A DNA stretch of 64,000 nucleotides, from contig NZ_JASJOU010000003.1 of the NCBI RefSeq assembly GCF_030068605.1, positions 186,001 through 250,000 on the forward strand. The letters are read 5' to 3'. The first letter of the stretch is position 1. Each line of letters begins with the position of its first letter. The notes beneath the pieces were generated by a model, which was not told the DNA's origin, made no database searches, and saw only the letters and a list, made by a program, of their open reading frames with translations. The translations under genes and the position numbers were made by a program. Below are positions 19,076 through 28,200 of this stretch, piece by piece. Origin of the DNA: Xanthocytophaga agilis (GTDB lineage: Bacteria; Bacteroidota; Bacteroidia; Cytophagales; 172606-1).

Positions 19076-20149
19076 TCACCACGGGCCAGTCTTCTTGACT
19101 TGATAGAAACGAATACCATCAAACCGATAGAGTCCTTGACCAGTACCCCACCACATATTCCCACCTTTATCCTGAAACATACTTTGTACACAGCAATTCA
19201 GGCCATCCGCAGGTGTAAAAACCTTAAATGCGTTGGGATTTGGTAAGGGAATCGTTGGGTCGAATCTTGTGGTGCTACCGCGAGCTGTAACCCAAATAAT
19301 ACCGGATTCTTCAATGAGTATTCCCCAAAATTCGGTACCCCCCAAGCCATCTTTTGAAGTATAGGATGTAAACGTTTTACCATCATATTTACAAATACCA
19401 CTTTTCATTGTAAACCACATATTGCCTGCTTTGTCTTGTGCGATACCGCCTGCGTAGTTTTCGCCTAAATTTTCTTTTTCTTTGAGATGAACAAGACTTT
19501 TTTCTCCCTCTGAAGGCTTATATCGAAAAACACCTGCATTTGAAGAAGCAAACCAGATAGTACCCTCTTTGTCTTCCATGATGCCCGCAATATTCACCGC
19601 ACCTAGTTCTTTGAATAATGAAAAACTTTTTTGGCCTTTCCTATCTGCTACGCGATCATATCGGTAAACTCCTCCATGAGTACCCACCCAGCTATTGCCC
19701 GCTTTGTCAAAAAGAATACCTTTCCGGGTTATATCTACATGGGTTAGTCCATCTTTTTGATTATAGTTTTTGAAGGTTTTACCGTCATATTTATAAACTC
19801 CCTGGTCTGTCCCAAACCACATATTTCCATCCTTATCTTCATTGATAGCATAAACCGTTTGGTTAGCAAAACCATCGGGGGTAGAAAAGTAAGTCAACGT
19901 TTTTACATCGTATTTCACAACTCCGTCGCCTATTGTCCCAAACCATATATTTCCTTTTGAGTCCTGAAAAATACTTCTGATATACTGACTAACTAAGGTT
20001 GTGTCAAAATCAGGAGCTAAAGAAGCCGGTTTAAAGTTTCTGATTACGTTAGGAATGGGTTTGGATGCATTTGTTTTGACTTGTCCGTTGCAGGAAGTGC
20101 AAAAACCAAACACCAAGAGCAAAGCAAATAGATGTATGTATTTCATCAT
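19076..20149 (-). CDS. Reg_prop beta-propeller lipoprotein
   Basis: 357 residues. Lipobox FCTSC after a short signal. The body consists of about six to seven two-component-regulator-propeller repeats with the hallmark GNIWFGT...GV-x-K/R-Y-D-G-K-T-F (for example GNMWFGTDQGVYKYDGKTF). In hybrid two-component systems these propellers sense ligands in the periplasm; here the propeller is free-standing with no kinase or HTH. It is the last of three co-directional genes (with 20158 and 20799) divergent from a ToxR-like regulator. Confidence 0.88.
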   Translation of the reverse strand: MMKYIHLFALLLVFGFCTSCNGQVKTNASKPIPNVIRNFKPASLAPDFDTTLVSQYIRSIFQDSKGNIWFGTIGDGVVKYDVKTLTYFSTPDGFANQTVYAINEDKDGNMWFGTDQGVYKYDGKTFKNYNQKDGLTHVDITRKGILFDKAGNSWVGTHGGVYRYDRVADRKGQKSFSLFKELGAVNIAGIMEDKEGTIWFASSNAGVFRYKPSEGEKSLVHLKEKENLGENYAGGIAQDKAGNMWFTMKSGICKYDGKTFTSYTSKDGLGGTEFWGILIEESGIIWVTARGSTTRFDPTIPLPNPNAFKVFTPADGLNCCVQSMFQDKGGNMWWGTGQGLYRFDGIRFYQVKKTGPW

Positions 20150-20157
20150 GTATTTGC

Positions 20158-20700
20158 TCAGCAGCCGCCTTTGCGAGGGGCACGCTTATACAGTATTTTA
20201 CTGTCTCGTTCCACATAGTCGCCCGCTACGATCGGATAGGAATACTTGGGTGCGTACGATACAAAACGGCTTCTTATTAGTAGTTTGTCGTTAACTTTCA
20301 GGCTATGCAATGGCTGAAATTCAGTAGACTGTTGTAGCCCAAAACTAAGAATGTAATCGTCACCATTAATCCTGACCATCAATCCGAAGCCCAATCGTGA
20401 GCCTGGTGGAAGAGCAAGAGAGGTTACAACACCCTCCATAGGAATAGAATCACGTATAGACTTCCTTAGTTTAGCAGCCCCGGCAAGCACTTTTTTACCT
20501 TCGGCAGATGCTTCCCATTTTTTGTACTGTATGCCGTCAGGAGTAGCTTCCCATTTTTTCAATGCAGCTTCCCTTTCCGCAGCAGAGAGTGGCTTTGGGG
20601 TTGATTTTTCAGAAGTTTCCTTTTTGATTTCGCGATAGGCAAATGCCAGTCCGCTTGCCACAACCAGCGGTATGATCAGAACATAGATAATTTTTTTCAT
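20158..20700 (-). CDS. exported or membrane-anchored hypothetical protein
   Basis: 180 residues with an N-terminal hydrophobic anchor (IIYVLIIPLVVASGLAFA), an internal near-repeat (LKKWEATPDGIQYKKWEAS with further EGKKVLAG) and a C-terminal beta-rich domain (GVVTSLALPPGSRLGFGLMV ... DDYILSFGL). Not recognised. Only 8 bases separate it from the Reg_prop gene, so they are probably cotranscribed. Confidence 0.7.
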   Translation of the reverse strand: MKKIIYVLIIPLVVASGLAFAYREIKKETSEKSTPKPLSAAEREAALKKWEATPDGIQYKKWEASAEGKKVLAGAAKLRKSIRDSIPMEGVVTSLALPPGSRLGFGLMVRINGDDYILSFGLQQSTEFQPLHSLKVNDKLLIRSRFVSYAPKYSYPIVAGDYVERDSKILYKRAPRKGGC

Positions 20701-20798
20701 ATTTTTCGTAGTTTTAACTAATACAGATCAATCCTCTAACAAATCAGATCCGTTCAAGGTATTTCGGAGTCGGACTTGTATAAATACGTTATTGAATA

Positions 20799-21371
20799 CT
20801 AATTGGCCTTATGGAATACGGTCTTCCAGGAACGTACTTTGCCGTATAAGTCTGATTTTGCACTGGCCTGAACAGTGATAGACTTGCCATCATTGCTCAA
20901 GTTCCAAACCTCCGTTACGTAAACAATCATTTGTTCGAGCACACTGGTATTGGAAGCAGAGGCAACCCCCAGGTGTACAGTTGAGTTAACCGTCATTGTT
21001 TGTCTATCAGCTGACATCTTTACGGTAAACTTCTTTCCTCTTTCCGGGCCATGATTAATTTGGTTTTCTTTACCGTCGAAGGTCAGCTTCTCCTGACTTG
21101 TAACCGGCGTTGTACCAGGAAACGAGCTTGATACGGCTATGGTTAAAAAATCTGCATGCTCTGTTATTTTCATTGTTGTAGCAAGCATACGATCACCCGA
21201 GTCATAGCAACAAACAATATTTCCGCCCATACTTATCGACTCTTTGGATTTCCATTCGCCAGAAAAGTTAGCATGATGCGTGTCATTTTTTTGCTGTGCC
21301 TGTACAGCAAAAAAAATTACTCCTGTTAACAGAATAATCAGGCAGAACAAAACGTTTCTTTTAATTTTCAT
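20799..21371 (-). CDS. secreted hypothetical protein, lipocalin-like barrel possible
   Basis: 190 residues with a signal peptide (ILLTGVIFFAVQAQ) and a strand-rich body beginning NFSGEWKSKES and containing KLTFDGKENQINHG and AVSSSFPG, a layout seen in Bacteroidota lipocalin-like proteins that measure ligand or stress. No firm family. First gene of the three-gene set and divergent from the membrane regulator at 21549. Confidence 0.65.
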   Translation of the reverse strand: MKIKRNVLFCLIILLTGVIFFAVQAQQKNDTHHANFSGEWKSKESISMGGNIVCCYDSGDRMLATTMKITEHADFLTIAVSSSFPGTTPVTSQEKLTFDGKENQINHGPERGKKFTVKMSADRQTMTVNSTVHLGVASASNTSVLEQMIVYVTEVWNLSNDGKSITVQASAKSDLYGKVRSWKTVFHKAN

Positions 21372-21499
21372 CTATGTATTTTTGCTTTTTAAGGGTGATG
21401 AAGCAATCCTGATTTACCGTGCGGGGTTGGGCAAAATCAGGATAGTTCCTGTCAAAATTGATGCAGCAAATCTACTTTGATATTCTTCGGCTTGAGAAA

Positions 21500-21529
21500 T
21501 TTGGATTGTAAATAATACTGTAAACTTTG
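21500..21529 (+). promoter_or_regulatory. candidate promoter of the membrane regulator
   Basis: TTTG at 21500-21503 and AAACTTTG at 21522-21529 are 18 bases apart, close to the Bacteroidota TTTG-N19-TAnnTTTG consensus. Transcription would start near 21535, leaving a 41-nt leader to the ATG at 21576 or only 14 nt to that at 21549. Confidence 0.4.
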
Positions 21530-21548
21530 TAAATATTCTCGTGACAGT

Positions 21549-22433
21549 ATGCTTGTTAAAAGAAATTTCCTGCACATGAAACGTACACACATCAGTGGAG
21601 TATTGATTCTGTTGTTCATTTCGGTAATCTGCGTGGCTTTCCGTATGACCGGCAATGATGACTTTGACTCTGCCCGAAGGGAAATCCTGCTTCGCCGGAT
21701 CGGACACGAACTGCTCCTTCAGTCGGGCGACAGTACCTCACGGGTATTACCGGTAAAAAAGATTGCCGGTAATGAATACCAGATAAGCTTTGAACATGCG
21801 TTTGCTTTCCAACCCGGCTCCCTGGTAAATACTACCCAGCGTTTGCTGGCCAAAGATCCGCTCGCAAGTGAGTATGTTGTCAACGTACTCAACTGTGCCG
21901 ATGCCACCATAGTCTACGGATATATGATATCAAAAAATAAGAAAGATGACATTGTAGCCTGTATCGGAAGACGGCAACCCCTGGCGTGTTACAAGATTAA
22001 TATTAAATTCAAACCGACCGGAATAATTACCCCAACGAATGGATATGTTCTGGGCAGCCTGACCGTTTTAGCATTTGCTGGATTTATTTTTTTAAGATCT
22101 GTTAAGCCACCGAAGGCCTTACCTGACAGTCCTGCTATAGTCACGTTAGGATCAATGTCGTTCGACACAGAGACTGGTAAGCTCCTGACCAATGGAAAGA
22201 CCATAGATCTGACCAAAACGGAAACCCGTGTACTACGCATTTTCGCGTTGTCTCCTAACGAGGCTATCGAGCGAAGCCGGCTACAAAAAGAGATATGGGA
22301 AGATGAAGGTGTTATTGTAGGCCGTAGTCTGGATATGTTCATTTCAAAACTCAGGAAAAAACTGGAATTTGATCCGAACATCAAGATTGTTGTCATACGT
22401 GGCAAAGGCTATAAGCTTGAAATCAGTTCTTGA
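21549..22433 (+). CDS. membrane-spanning winged-helix regulator (ToxR-like, reversed topology)
   Basis: 294 residues from the first ATG (the ATG at 21576, MKRTHISG, is also good). One transmembrane segment near residues 15-32, a sensor region of about 130 residues, a second transmembrane segment near 166-184, and a C-terminal OmpR/PhoB-type winged helix (about 197-293) with LTKTETRVLRIFALSPNEAI, RSLDMFISKLRKKL and VVIRGKGYKLEI. There is no receiver domain, so it is a one-component regulator that would bind DNA from the membrane. The divergent 20799-19076 genes are the obvious targets. Confidence 0.85.
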   Translation: MLVKRNFLHMKRTHISGVLILLFISVICVAFRMTGNDDFDSARREILLRRIGHELLLQSGDSTSRVLPVKKIAGNEYQISFEHAFAFQPGSLVNTTQRLLAKDPLASEYVVNVLNCADATIVYGYMISKNKKDDIVACIGRRQPLACYKINIKFKPTGIITPTNGYVLGSLTVLAFAGFIFLRSVKPPKALPDSPAIVTLGSMSFDTETGKLLTNGKTIDLTKTETRVLRIFALSPNEAIERSRLQKEIWEDEGVIVGRSLDMFISKLRKKLEFDPNIKIVVIRGKGYKLEISS

Positions 22434-22672
22434 GAAGGAGGCTGCCGGCAACTGGATCAGAAACGGGTACCCAATGACCTGGGTTTCTGTAAAAATTCAT
22501 TTCCAACCAGAACTCAGTACCTGGTACAATTTTTATAAATTTTACATCATACTTAGTGTGTAGATCAAAATAGCCTTTATCTGATTGGATGGCAATCGAA
22601 GAGTCAAAACTAAAGTTTCTTTTCAGTGAAGGTAGCAAGCAAAAGGCCTGAATGCATCTCCAGATCTTTTGT
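22423..22672 (-). pseudogene. frameshifted fragment of an unidentified gene
   Basis: The minus strand reads TKDLEMHSGLLLATFTEKKL in one frame and then, after a +1 change, SFDSSIAIQSDKGYFDLHT and KFIKIVPGTEFWLEMNFY to a stop at 22423. Both parts are protein-like and appear contiguous, which suggests a single 3' gene fragment with a frameshift. Family not recognised. It slightly overlaps the end of the regulator gene. Confidence 0.4.
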
Positions 22673-22715
22673 GTTATAAAGTTTATAAGTAGAAAACCAT
22701 TTGTACTACTTCATC

Positions 22716-22852
22716 CTACTGCACCACAACACGCTGTATCGAAGTACCCTTGTTGGTCTGAATATAGATCAGATACATACCGCTTAGCCTGCATAATTAG
22801 CTGTATAGCCTGATTACTTGTGGATAAAATGGCCATTCGCAGTTGTAGACTC
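22716..22852 (-). pseudogene. remnant of a T9SS C-terminal sorting domain
   Basis: The minus strand encodes NQAIQLIMQAK, then after a 5-base deletion GMYLIYIQTNKGTSIQRVVV and a stop. This is nearly the same as the end of the giant T9SS protein at 25279 (QAVQLNMQAKPKGMYLL ... NKGTSIQRVVVQ). Only the last ~45 codons remain, and they abut copy 3 of the 143-bp repeat. Confidence 0.75.
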
Positions 22853-22930
22853 CACTATAAAGTGAGCCAGTCATAGTTAGAGCCTAGCTAACATTGGCAA
22901 ATTCAACAGGAGCTATAAAACTTTAAGATT
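22853..22930 (-). repeat. 143-bp dispersed repeat, copy 3 (truncated)
   Basis: About 78 bp match copies 1 and 2 (from the TATAAAGTGAGCCAGTCATAG end to CTATAAAACTTTAAGATTTT). The other half is replaced by the 3' end of the gene at 22943. In minus-strand order it is followed directly by the T9SS-domain remnant. Confidence 0.7.
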
Positions 22931-22942
22931 TTTTTGGTTATT

Positions 22943-23362
22943 TCATAAATCTGTGTCAGACTTAGGCGGGAAATGATATACCTTTTCCGTTTTAAAAGAT
23001 ATGTCTTTAGCAGCAACAAAGAATCCAAAATCTTCCTGTTCCTCAAAATACTCTGGGATAATCTTAAATAATGTATAGCCTTCTTCGATCTGATACTTAG
23101 CATTCAAATATAAATTTTCTTCATCAGAGGCCAGCATAAGCATATCTTTTGAGGTATCTGTCATCCACGTATAATTTATTTCCATAAAAGAGGTAGCAAT
23201 GAATGTGATCTCAATTGTATAATTTGAACTCAAGTCAATGCCTCCTATTATTTTCAAGCTTCCATATTCAAAGGCGAGTATTTTAAAGTCTTGCCAAAGG
23301 TCTTTCTTAACAAAATTATTTATTTCAAGAATTGTTTGTTTCAGCTTGTCCATAAGAAGCAA
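22943..23362 (-). CDS. small hypothetical protein, immunity-like
   Basis: 139 residues (an ATG at codon 4 is equally plausible), soluble, with alternating strands (YTIEITFIATSFMEINYTW). Size, charge and setting between a repeat and an orphan lipoprotein resemble immunity genes, but no family is recognised. Seven bases separate it from the lipoprotein gene upstream on the same strand, so they probably share a transcript. Confidence 0.6.
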   Translation of the reverse strand: MLLMDKLKQTILEINNFVKKDLWQDFKILAFEYGSLKIIGGIDLSSNYTIEITFIATSFMEINYTWMTDTSKDMLMLASDEENLYLNAKYQIEEGYTLFKIIPEYFEEQEDFGFFVAAKDISFKTEKVYHFPPKSDTDL

Positions 23363-23369
23363 TCAAGTC

Positions 23370-23888
23370 TCAATACGATATAGGTTTATAGGATAAATCC
23401 TGGTTAAAGTACAATTCTACTTTTTTATACACCTCACTTCTATATTTGTTAATATAAGAAAACAAACCAACAGGATAGTAACAATCAGCCTGAAAAACAT
23501 CGAACTGAACGTTTAATACCAGGGCATAAGGTATACCCTTAATCTTATCAATCAGCAAAAATGCTAGATCGCCAACCAATAAATTTTTATCAAAAGCGCA
23601 AACCCTGGCAGATGTTATAGTTGAGTCCAATATAAGTCTTATAGTGCTATGTTGTTTTGTAGAAAAAGTAGTGACGAGTGAACGATACAAACTATCCTCT
23701 ACAATTCTGGAGCAATCATTATCCCAATTAAAAGAAACCCCATTCGGTAATTCTATTAAAATAACACCATTCACTATTTTCAATTGATTCCTTGTATGTA
23801 CATAGACACTATCCACTGAAACGTCAGAGCTTGACGAAGAGCAAGACAATAAAAGAGCCAATACACTAGTATATAGTATGTTTTTCAT
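23370..23888 (-). CDS. small lipoprotein, unknown function
   Basis: 172 residues, signal peptide with lipobox LALLLSC followed by a serine run, then an unrecognised domain with four cysteines (DNDCSR, ARVCAFD, ADCYYPV). Likely outer-membrane or periplasmic. Same strand as 22943 and 7 bases from it. Confidence 0.6.
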   Translation of the reverse strand: MKNILYTSVLALLLSCSSSSSDVSVDSVYVHTRNQLKIVNGVILIELPNGVSFNWDNDCSRIVEDSLYRSLVTTFSTKQHSTIRLILDSTITSARVCAFDKNLLVGDLAFLLIDKIKGIPYALVLNVQFDVFQADCYYPVGLFSYINKYRSEVYKKVELYFNQDLSYKPISY

Positions 23889-24187
23889 TCGTATGTTTTT
23901 CAGATGATTATTTCATCATGAGACAGTCACTCTCCCAAAAGTGATTGCTCTATTTTATCTAATCTCTTATGAATTGTATTTGTAGGTAAGTCTGTCTTTC
24001 TGCGAATACTTGCCCGGCCTCTTAGAAATACAAAACAGCACAAGGCTTGGGGGTTACTCCCAACTGGAAGGTTAATTAATATAAACATCTACCACTTCAT
24101 TTTTATATTCAATATAGGTTATCTGGACATGAACTGGCAGAAAGAAACAATGCATAAAGTAATCAAAATATATTTCCACACAAGTAT

Positions 24188-24715
24188 TTACTTATCCAGA
24201 TATACAATAGACCTGGCCGGGTTTTCAACCCAATAGGTCACTTCAAGTGGTTGTCCTTCTCTTAGATTGGGGTAGTTTTTCAGAGAATCAGATCCTATAT
24301 ATTGAATACGTTCATAGTCTTTCCCATCAACAGTATATTCAAACTTAACAGAACCAGACACAGACATTACACTTAGAACCACTCCTGCTGTTTTATGTGT
24401 TTTTTCGTCTTCTAAAAAGACAGGTCTATTATAAAATACGTTCAGGTTTTCACAATCTTCACTATCATATTCGGCATAATACCTGTCACCTACCATATGA
24501 GATCCTGATAGCGCTAATATGGTACTGCAAGAATCATAGGTAAAAACACCACCGAACCCAGTCGCTAAAGGAACTCTTTTACTAATTAGTGCGATTGTTT
24601 GAACAGGTTTTCCTTTAAAAGAAGTATCCATAGAATTATAAGCCGCGAAGACAATACCACCTACGATTAGCAACATAATACTACAGGTTACTATCTTGTC
24701 CATTGTACTGCTCAT
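24188..24715 (-). CDS. membrane-anchored hypothetical protein
   Basis: 175 residues with one N-terminal membrane segment (IMLLIVGGIVFAAY) and a periplasmic beta-rich domain (GVVLSVMSVSGSVKFEYTVD, GQPLEVTYWVENPARS). The C-terminal pattern, a two-strand unit ending EVTYWVENP, resembles small Bacteroidota proteins with a DUF3592-like plan, but I would not name it. Stands alone. Confidence 0.6.
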   Translation of the reverse strand: MSSTMDKIVTCSIMLLIVGGIVFAAYNSMDTSFKGKPVQTIALISKRVPLATGFGGVFTYDSCSTILALSGSHMVGDRYYAEYDSEDCENLNVFYNRPVFLEDEKTHKTAGVVLSVMSVSGSVKFEYTVDGKDYERIQYIGSDSLKNYPNLREGQPLEVTYWVENPARSIVYLDK

Positions 24716-24881
24716 ATATATTTCTCTTTAAATGTATGCTTACAGATGATTCTTTTGCTCTTTTTAAGCTAGTCTTACTAATAACAGGAAAGTAAGCCAA
24801 TGACTACAAACCACAACAAAGGTTCAGACAAACATCCAAACCTTTGTTGATATAACCGTCTGTATCGCTCTTTACAAAATC

Positions 24882-25244
24882 TTATCGTGTGGCTACTACC
24901 CGCAAAGGTACTTCTTTCACCCTTGGATTTGTTCGTCTAACCGCTGCAATCTCTCTTTTCAAATGGGCTATATCGGCTACTTTTAGCAGGAAAATGGCTT
25001 CATCCATACTGTGGATAGTCCCCTGCTGGATTGCCATCTCAAAAGCAGGCCGATATTCTTGAGAAGCTTCTCTGGTAAGGGTGAGTATAACCCAGTCTTC
25101 GGTATAGGTTAATTGGGCGATCTGACCTTCTGCATATAGCCGCTGAAAGTGTTCAATACTGATGGGTATACCGGGGTCGCGAGGCATACATCCACTCAGG
25201 GATAACACCAGTAGTACTGTAATAAAATGTATAGTCCGGAACAT
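24882..25244 (-). CDS. small lipoprotein
   Basis: 120 residues; lipobox LSLSGC. The first half (ISIEHFQRLYAEGQIAQLTY then DWVILTLT) loosely recalls the extracellular domain of FtsH, which begins with the same strand-helix-strand plan, but the similarity is weak and there is no ATPase. Followed on the same strand, beyond a short gap, by nothing related. Confidence 0.55.
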   Translation of the reverse strand: MFRTIHFITVLLVLSLSGCMPRDPGIPISIEHFQRLYAEGQIAQLTYTEDWVILTLTREASQEYRPAFEMAIQQGTIHSMDEAIFLLKVADIAHLKREIAAVRRTNPRVKEVPLRVVATR

Positions 25245-25278
25245 AATTTACATCTAAGTTAAAACAATCCATACTTTC

Positions 25279-28200
25279 CTACTGTACGACAACGCGCTGA
25301 ATGGAAGTACCTTTATTGGTATGAATATGGAGCAGATACATACCCTTAGGCTTAGCCTGCATATTCAGTTGTACAGCCTGGCTGTCTGTAGCAGAGAGGC
25401 TTACAGTCTCTAACTCACCAAGCAGGTTATAGATTTTAACCTGCTCAATACGCAAAGAGGCATCTACCGACTGAATCCATACCTGACTCTGGGTAGGATT
25501 CGGATACAGGCTCAGCTTGCCTTTCAGGGCATCCGGTTCAGAAGCCATTACCTTGTCAATAATCGAATCATCCAGTTGATTGGCAGGGTTAATTATCTTA
25601 GGCACATCATACATTACGTTCGTTGTTGTATTGGTACGCACCGGATCGTTGTAGTCAAAGAAGATGTCAGCATAATTCTCAATAAGAGTCCTCTCTGGTA
25701 GATTAGCTTTTGGTTTGATTGAGAACTGAATAAATCCGTTGCTGCCTGCCTGATCACGGGTGCTATCGGGTAGGTTAATATTATAAAATGTCCAGGTTAG
25801 TACAGGTTGTCCTTTGCCACTTACTTTCAGTGAATAGGTATGTGAGGCAGCTCCTATTTGCAGCGTGGCTATATCCAGATTTTCAGACAAGGTATCTACT
25901 ACCACCACTTTATAGGCATAATCAGTTCCGGTATTCTGGAAATGAATGGTATACTTCAACTCTGTATCTGTTGGTGTATAATGGTCATTGGCAGTTCCTG
26001 CCGGACTTACCTGTTTGTCGTTGGGATCAAACGAATCAATGATTGGCATACATTGAATGGCTACCTCGGGCTCGATATCATCCTGTGGCAGTATATCTAC
26101 CAATCCTTTGCTCACTACATCACTAGTAGAAGCTATACACCCCTCAATAGTGAGATTGGATTGGGATTTACGTGGGTGATCCGGCCGCTGGTCAGCTTCC
26201 AGACGAATGGTTTTGCCATTGGCAGGTATTTTTAACACCAAACTATCTCCTGTTATTAACTTATAGTTCTTCCGAAAAGCTAACTGAGCATCCAGCAATA
26301 TTCTAAACTCAGCACTATCAGCCATTGACTGTCCGATGTTTTTAATCACCATCTGTACCCGACCATTCCCCACGCACTTACCTATTAGTATAATATCCGA
26401 CTTATCCCATTGTGAATTTGCGGGTAGCGTAGCGGTATACTCATTTGGAGGAGTAATCCAGACTTTGGTACATTGTGTCAGTCCGGTAATATTAGCCACG
26501 CATGCTACCGAATCCATGATATAAATACTGCCTGACTGGTTAGGTTTCAGACTATCAATACTAAACACATAGTTGTTATCTGCATCAATAGTATATGGTT
26601 TGTTAGCGGACTTAAAAATAACATACTGAGGCAGTTTTACATATACCTTCACATTGGTAGCAGCTATATACCCAGTGTTGGAATAGGTAACAGCCATCAT
26701 GCTGGTAAAGCATCTTCGGCGACGATCTGAATTTACAGATACTTCCAGATGAGGCACATCAATAACCGTGTTGGCAAAGTTGATACCGGTTACCTGGTCT
26801 TTTTCCTTAGCTACTGTAACCGATTCGGATACGTTGCTGGCAGGACACACAGGTTGTAGCAATATCTTGTCTGCATTGAGTACCTGGCTCACTGTATACG
26901 TTCCTACAGGCACTGGTATCCGATAGTTGCCTAATTTATCTGTGCTGGCATAATATTTACCAGGATTCGCTACTACTGTAATAGATGGAATCCCTGCATC
27001 TGTGTTGTCAAAGCCACAATTCTGATTTCTGTCAGCATAGATTTTACCACTGATATACGATTTTTGATCTGTACTGTACACAAAAACACCTGCTTTAGGA
27101 TTTGTCCAATAGACATCTCCCTCTTTACTCACAGCAAGCTCAGTAGGCATACAGTGTGGAATATCTATTTTAGATAACAATCTTCCTGTAGAATCCAGCT
27201 TTTGAATACGATAGTTATCACTATCAGCAATCCATACATTATCTTCAGAGTCTGTTGTTATTCCTATAGGATAAGAGAACTTTCCATCTGTAATCCCACC
27301 TACCTTTAACAAAAAATTGCCATTCGTATCAAATTTTTTGATATTATTTGAAGAATAATTCGTTACCCAAATATTTCCCTGTCTATCTGTTGTAATCCCA
27401 TAAGGCATCTCTTGCACCTCATCCCCATAATATTTAGTTGCCAGTAAAAACTTGCCAGTCGAATCAAATTTCTGAATTGTAAGATTGGTGAGATCTGTAA
27501 TCCATACATTTCCCTGAGGGTCTACCGCTATTCCACCTGGAGAATAAAGCTCTCCAATGAGAATTCCTACATGACCTATCCTTTGTAAAAACTTACCATT
27601 GGAATCAAATTTTTTAGCACACCAGTTGCCTATATCTGTAATCCATACATTCCCTTGAACGTCTGTTGTGATACCATAAGGATTAGTTAGGTGAAGAGGA
27701 TAATCACCAGGTGCAACAGGATCAAATGAAAATAAGAAATTACCTTCTACATCAAATTTCTGAATACGATGATTACTACGCTCTACTACCCATGTATTAC
27801 CTTGTTTATCCACTGCAATCCCCCGTGGAGATATAAAATCGCCATCTTTTGATTTGGGATATATATAGTTGCCAATAAAATTTCCAATATTGTCAAACTT
27901 TTGAATACGATTGTAATGATAATCTGCTACCCAGACAGTACCATGATTATCGATAGTGATTCCACGTGGGTCATAAAATGTATCATTCTGTGAGCCAAAA
28001 GATATAACTGTGGATATCACGAAGCCATTTTTGTCAAATTTCTGAATACAATTCCACAATTGATTTATAATCCAGACATTATCTTCCTTATCGATTACTA
28101 CGCCCCAGGGATCGATTACCCGGTTATTATCCCCTATGAAATTGGTAAGTTTGAGCAGAAATTTACCAGTTGGGTCAAACTTCTGCATACATCTGCTCCC

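Noticed and set aside
24882-25244. FtsH extracellular-domain assignment
   Set aside because: Only a loose strand-helix-strand likeness; the protein is a lipoprotein without an ATPase, so I kept it as unknown.
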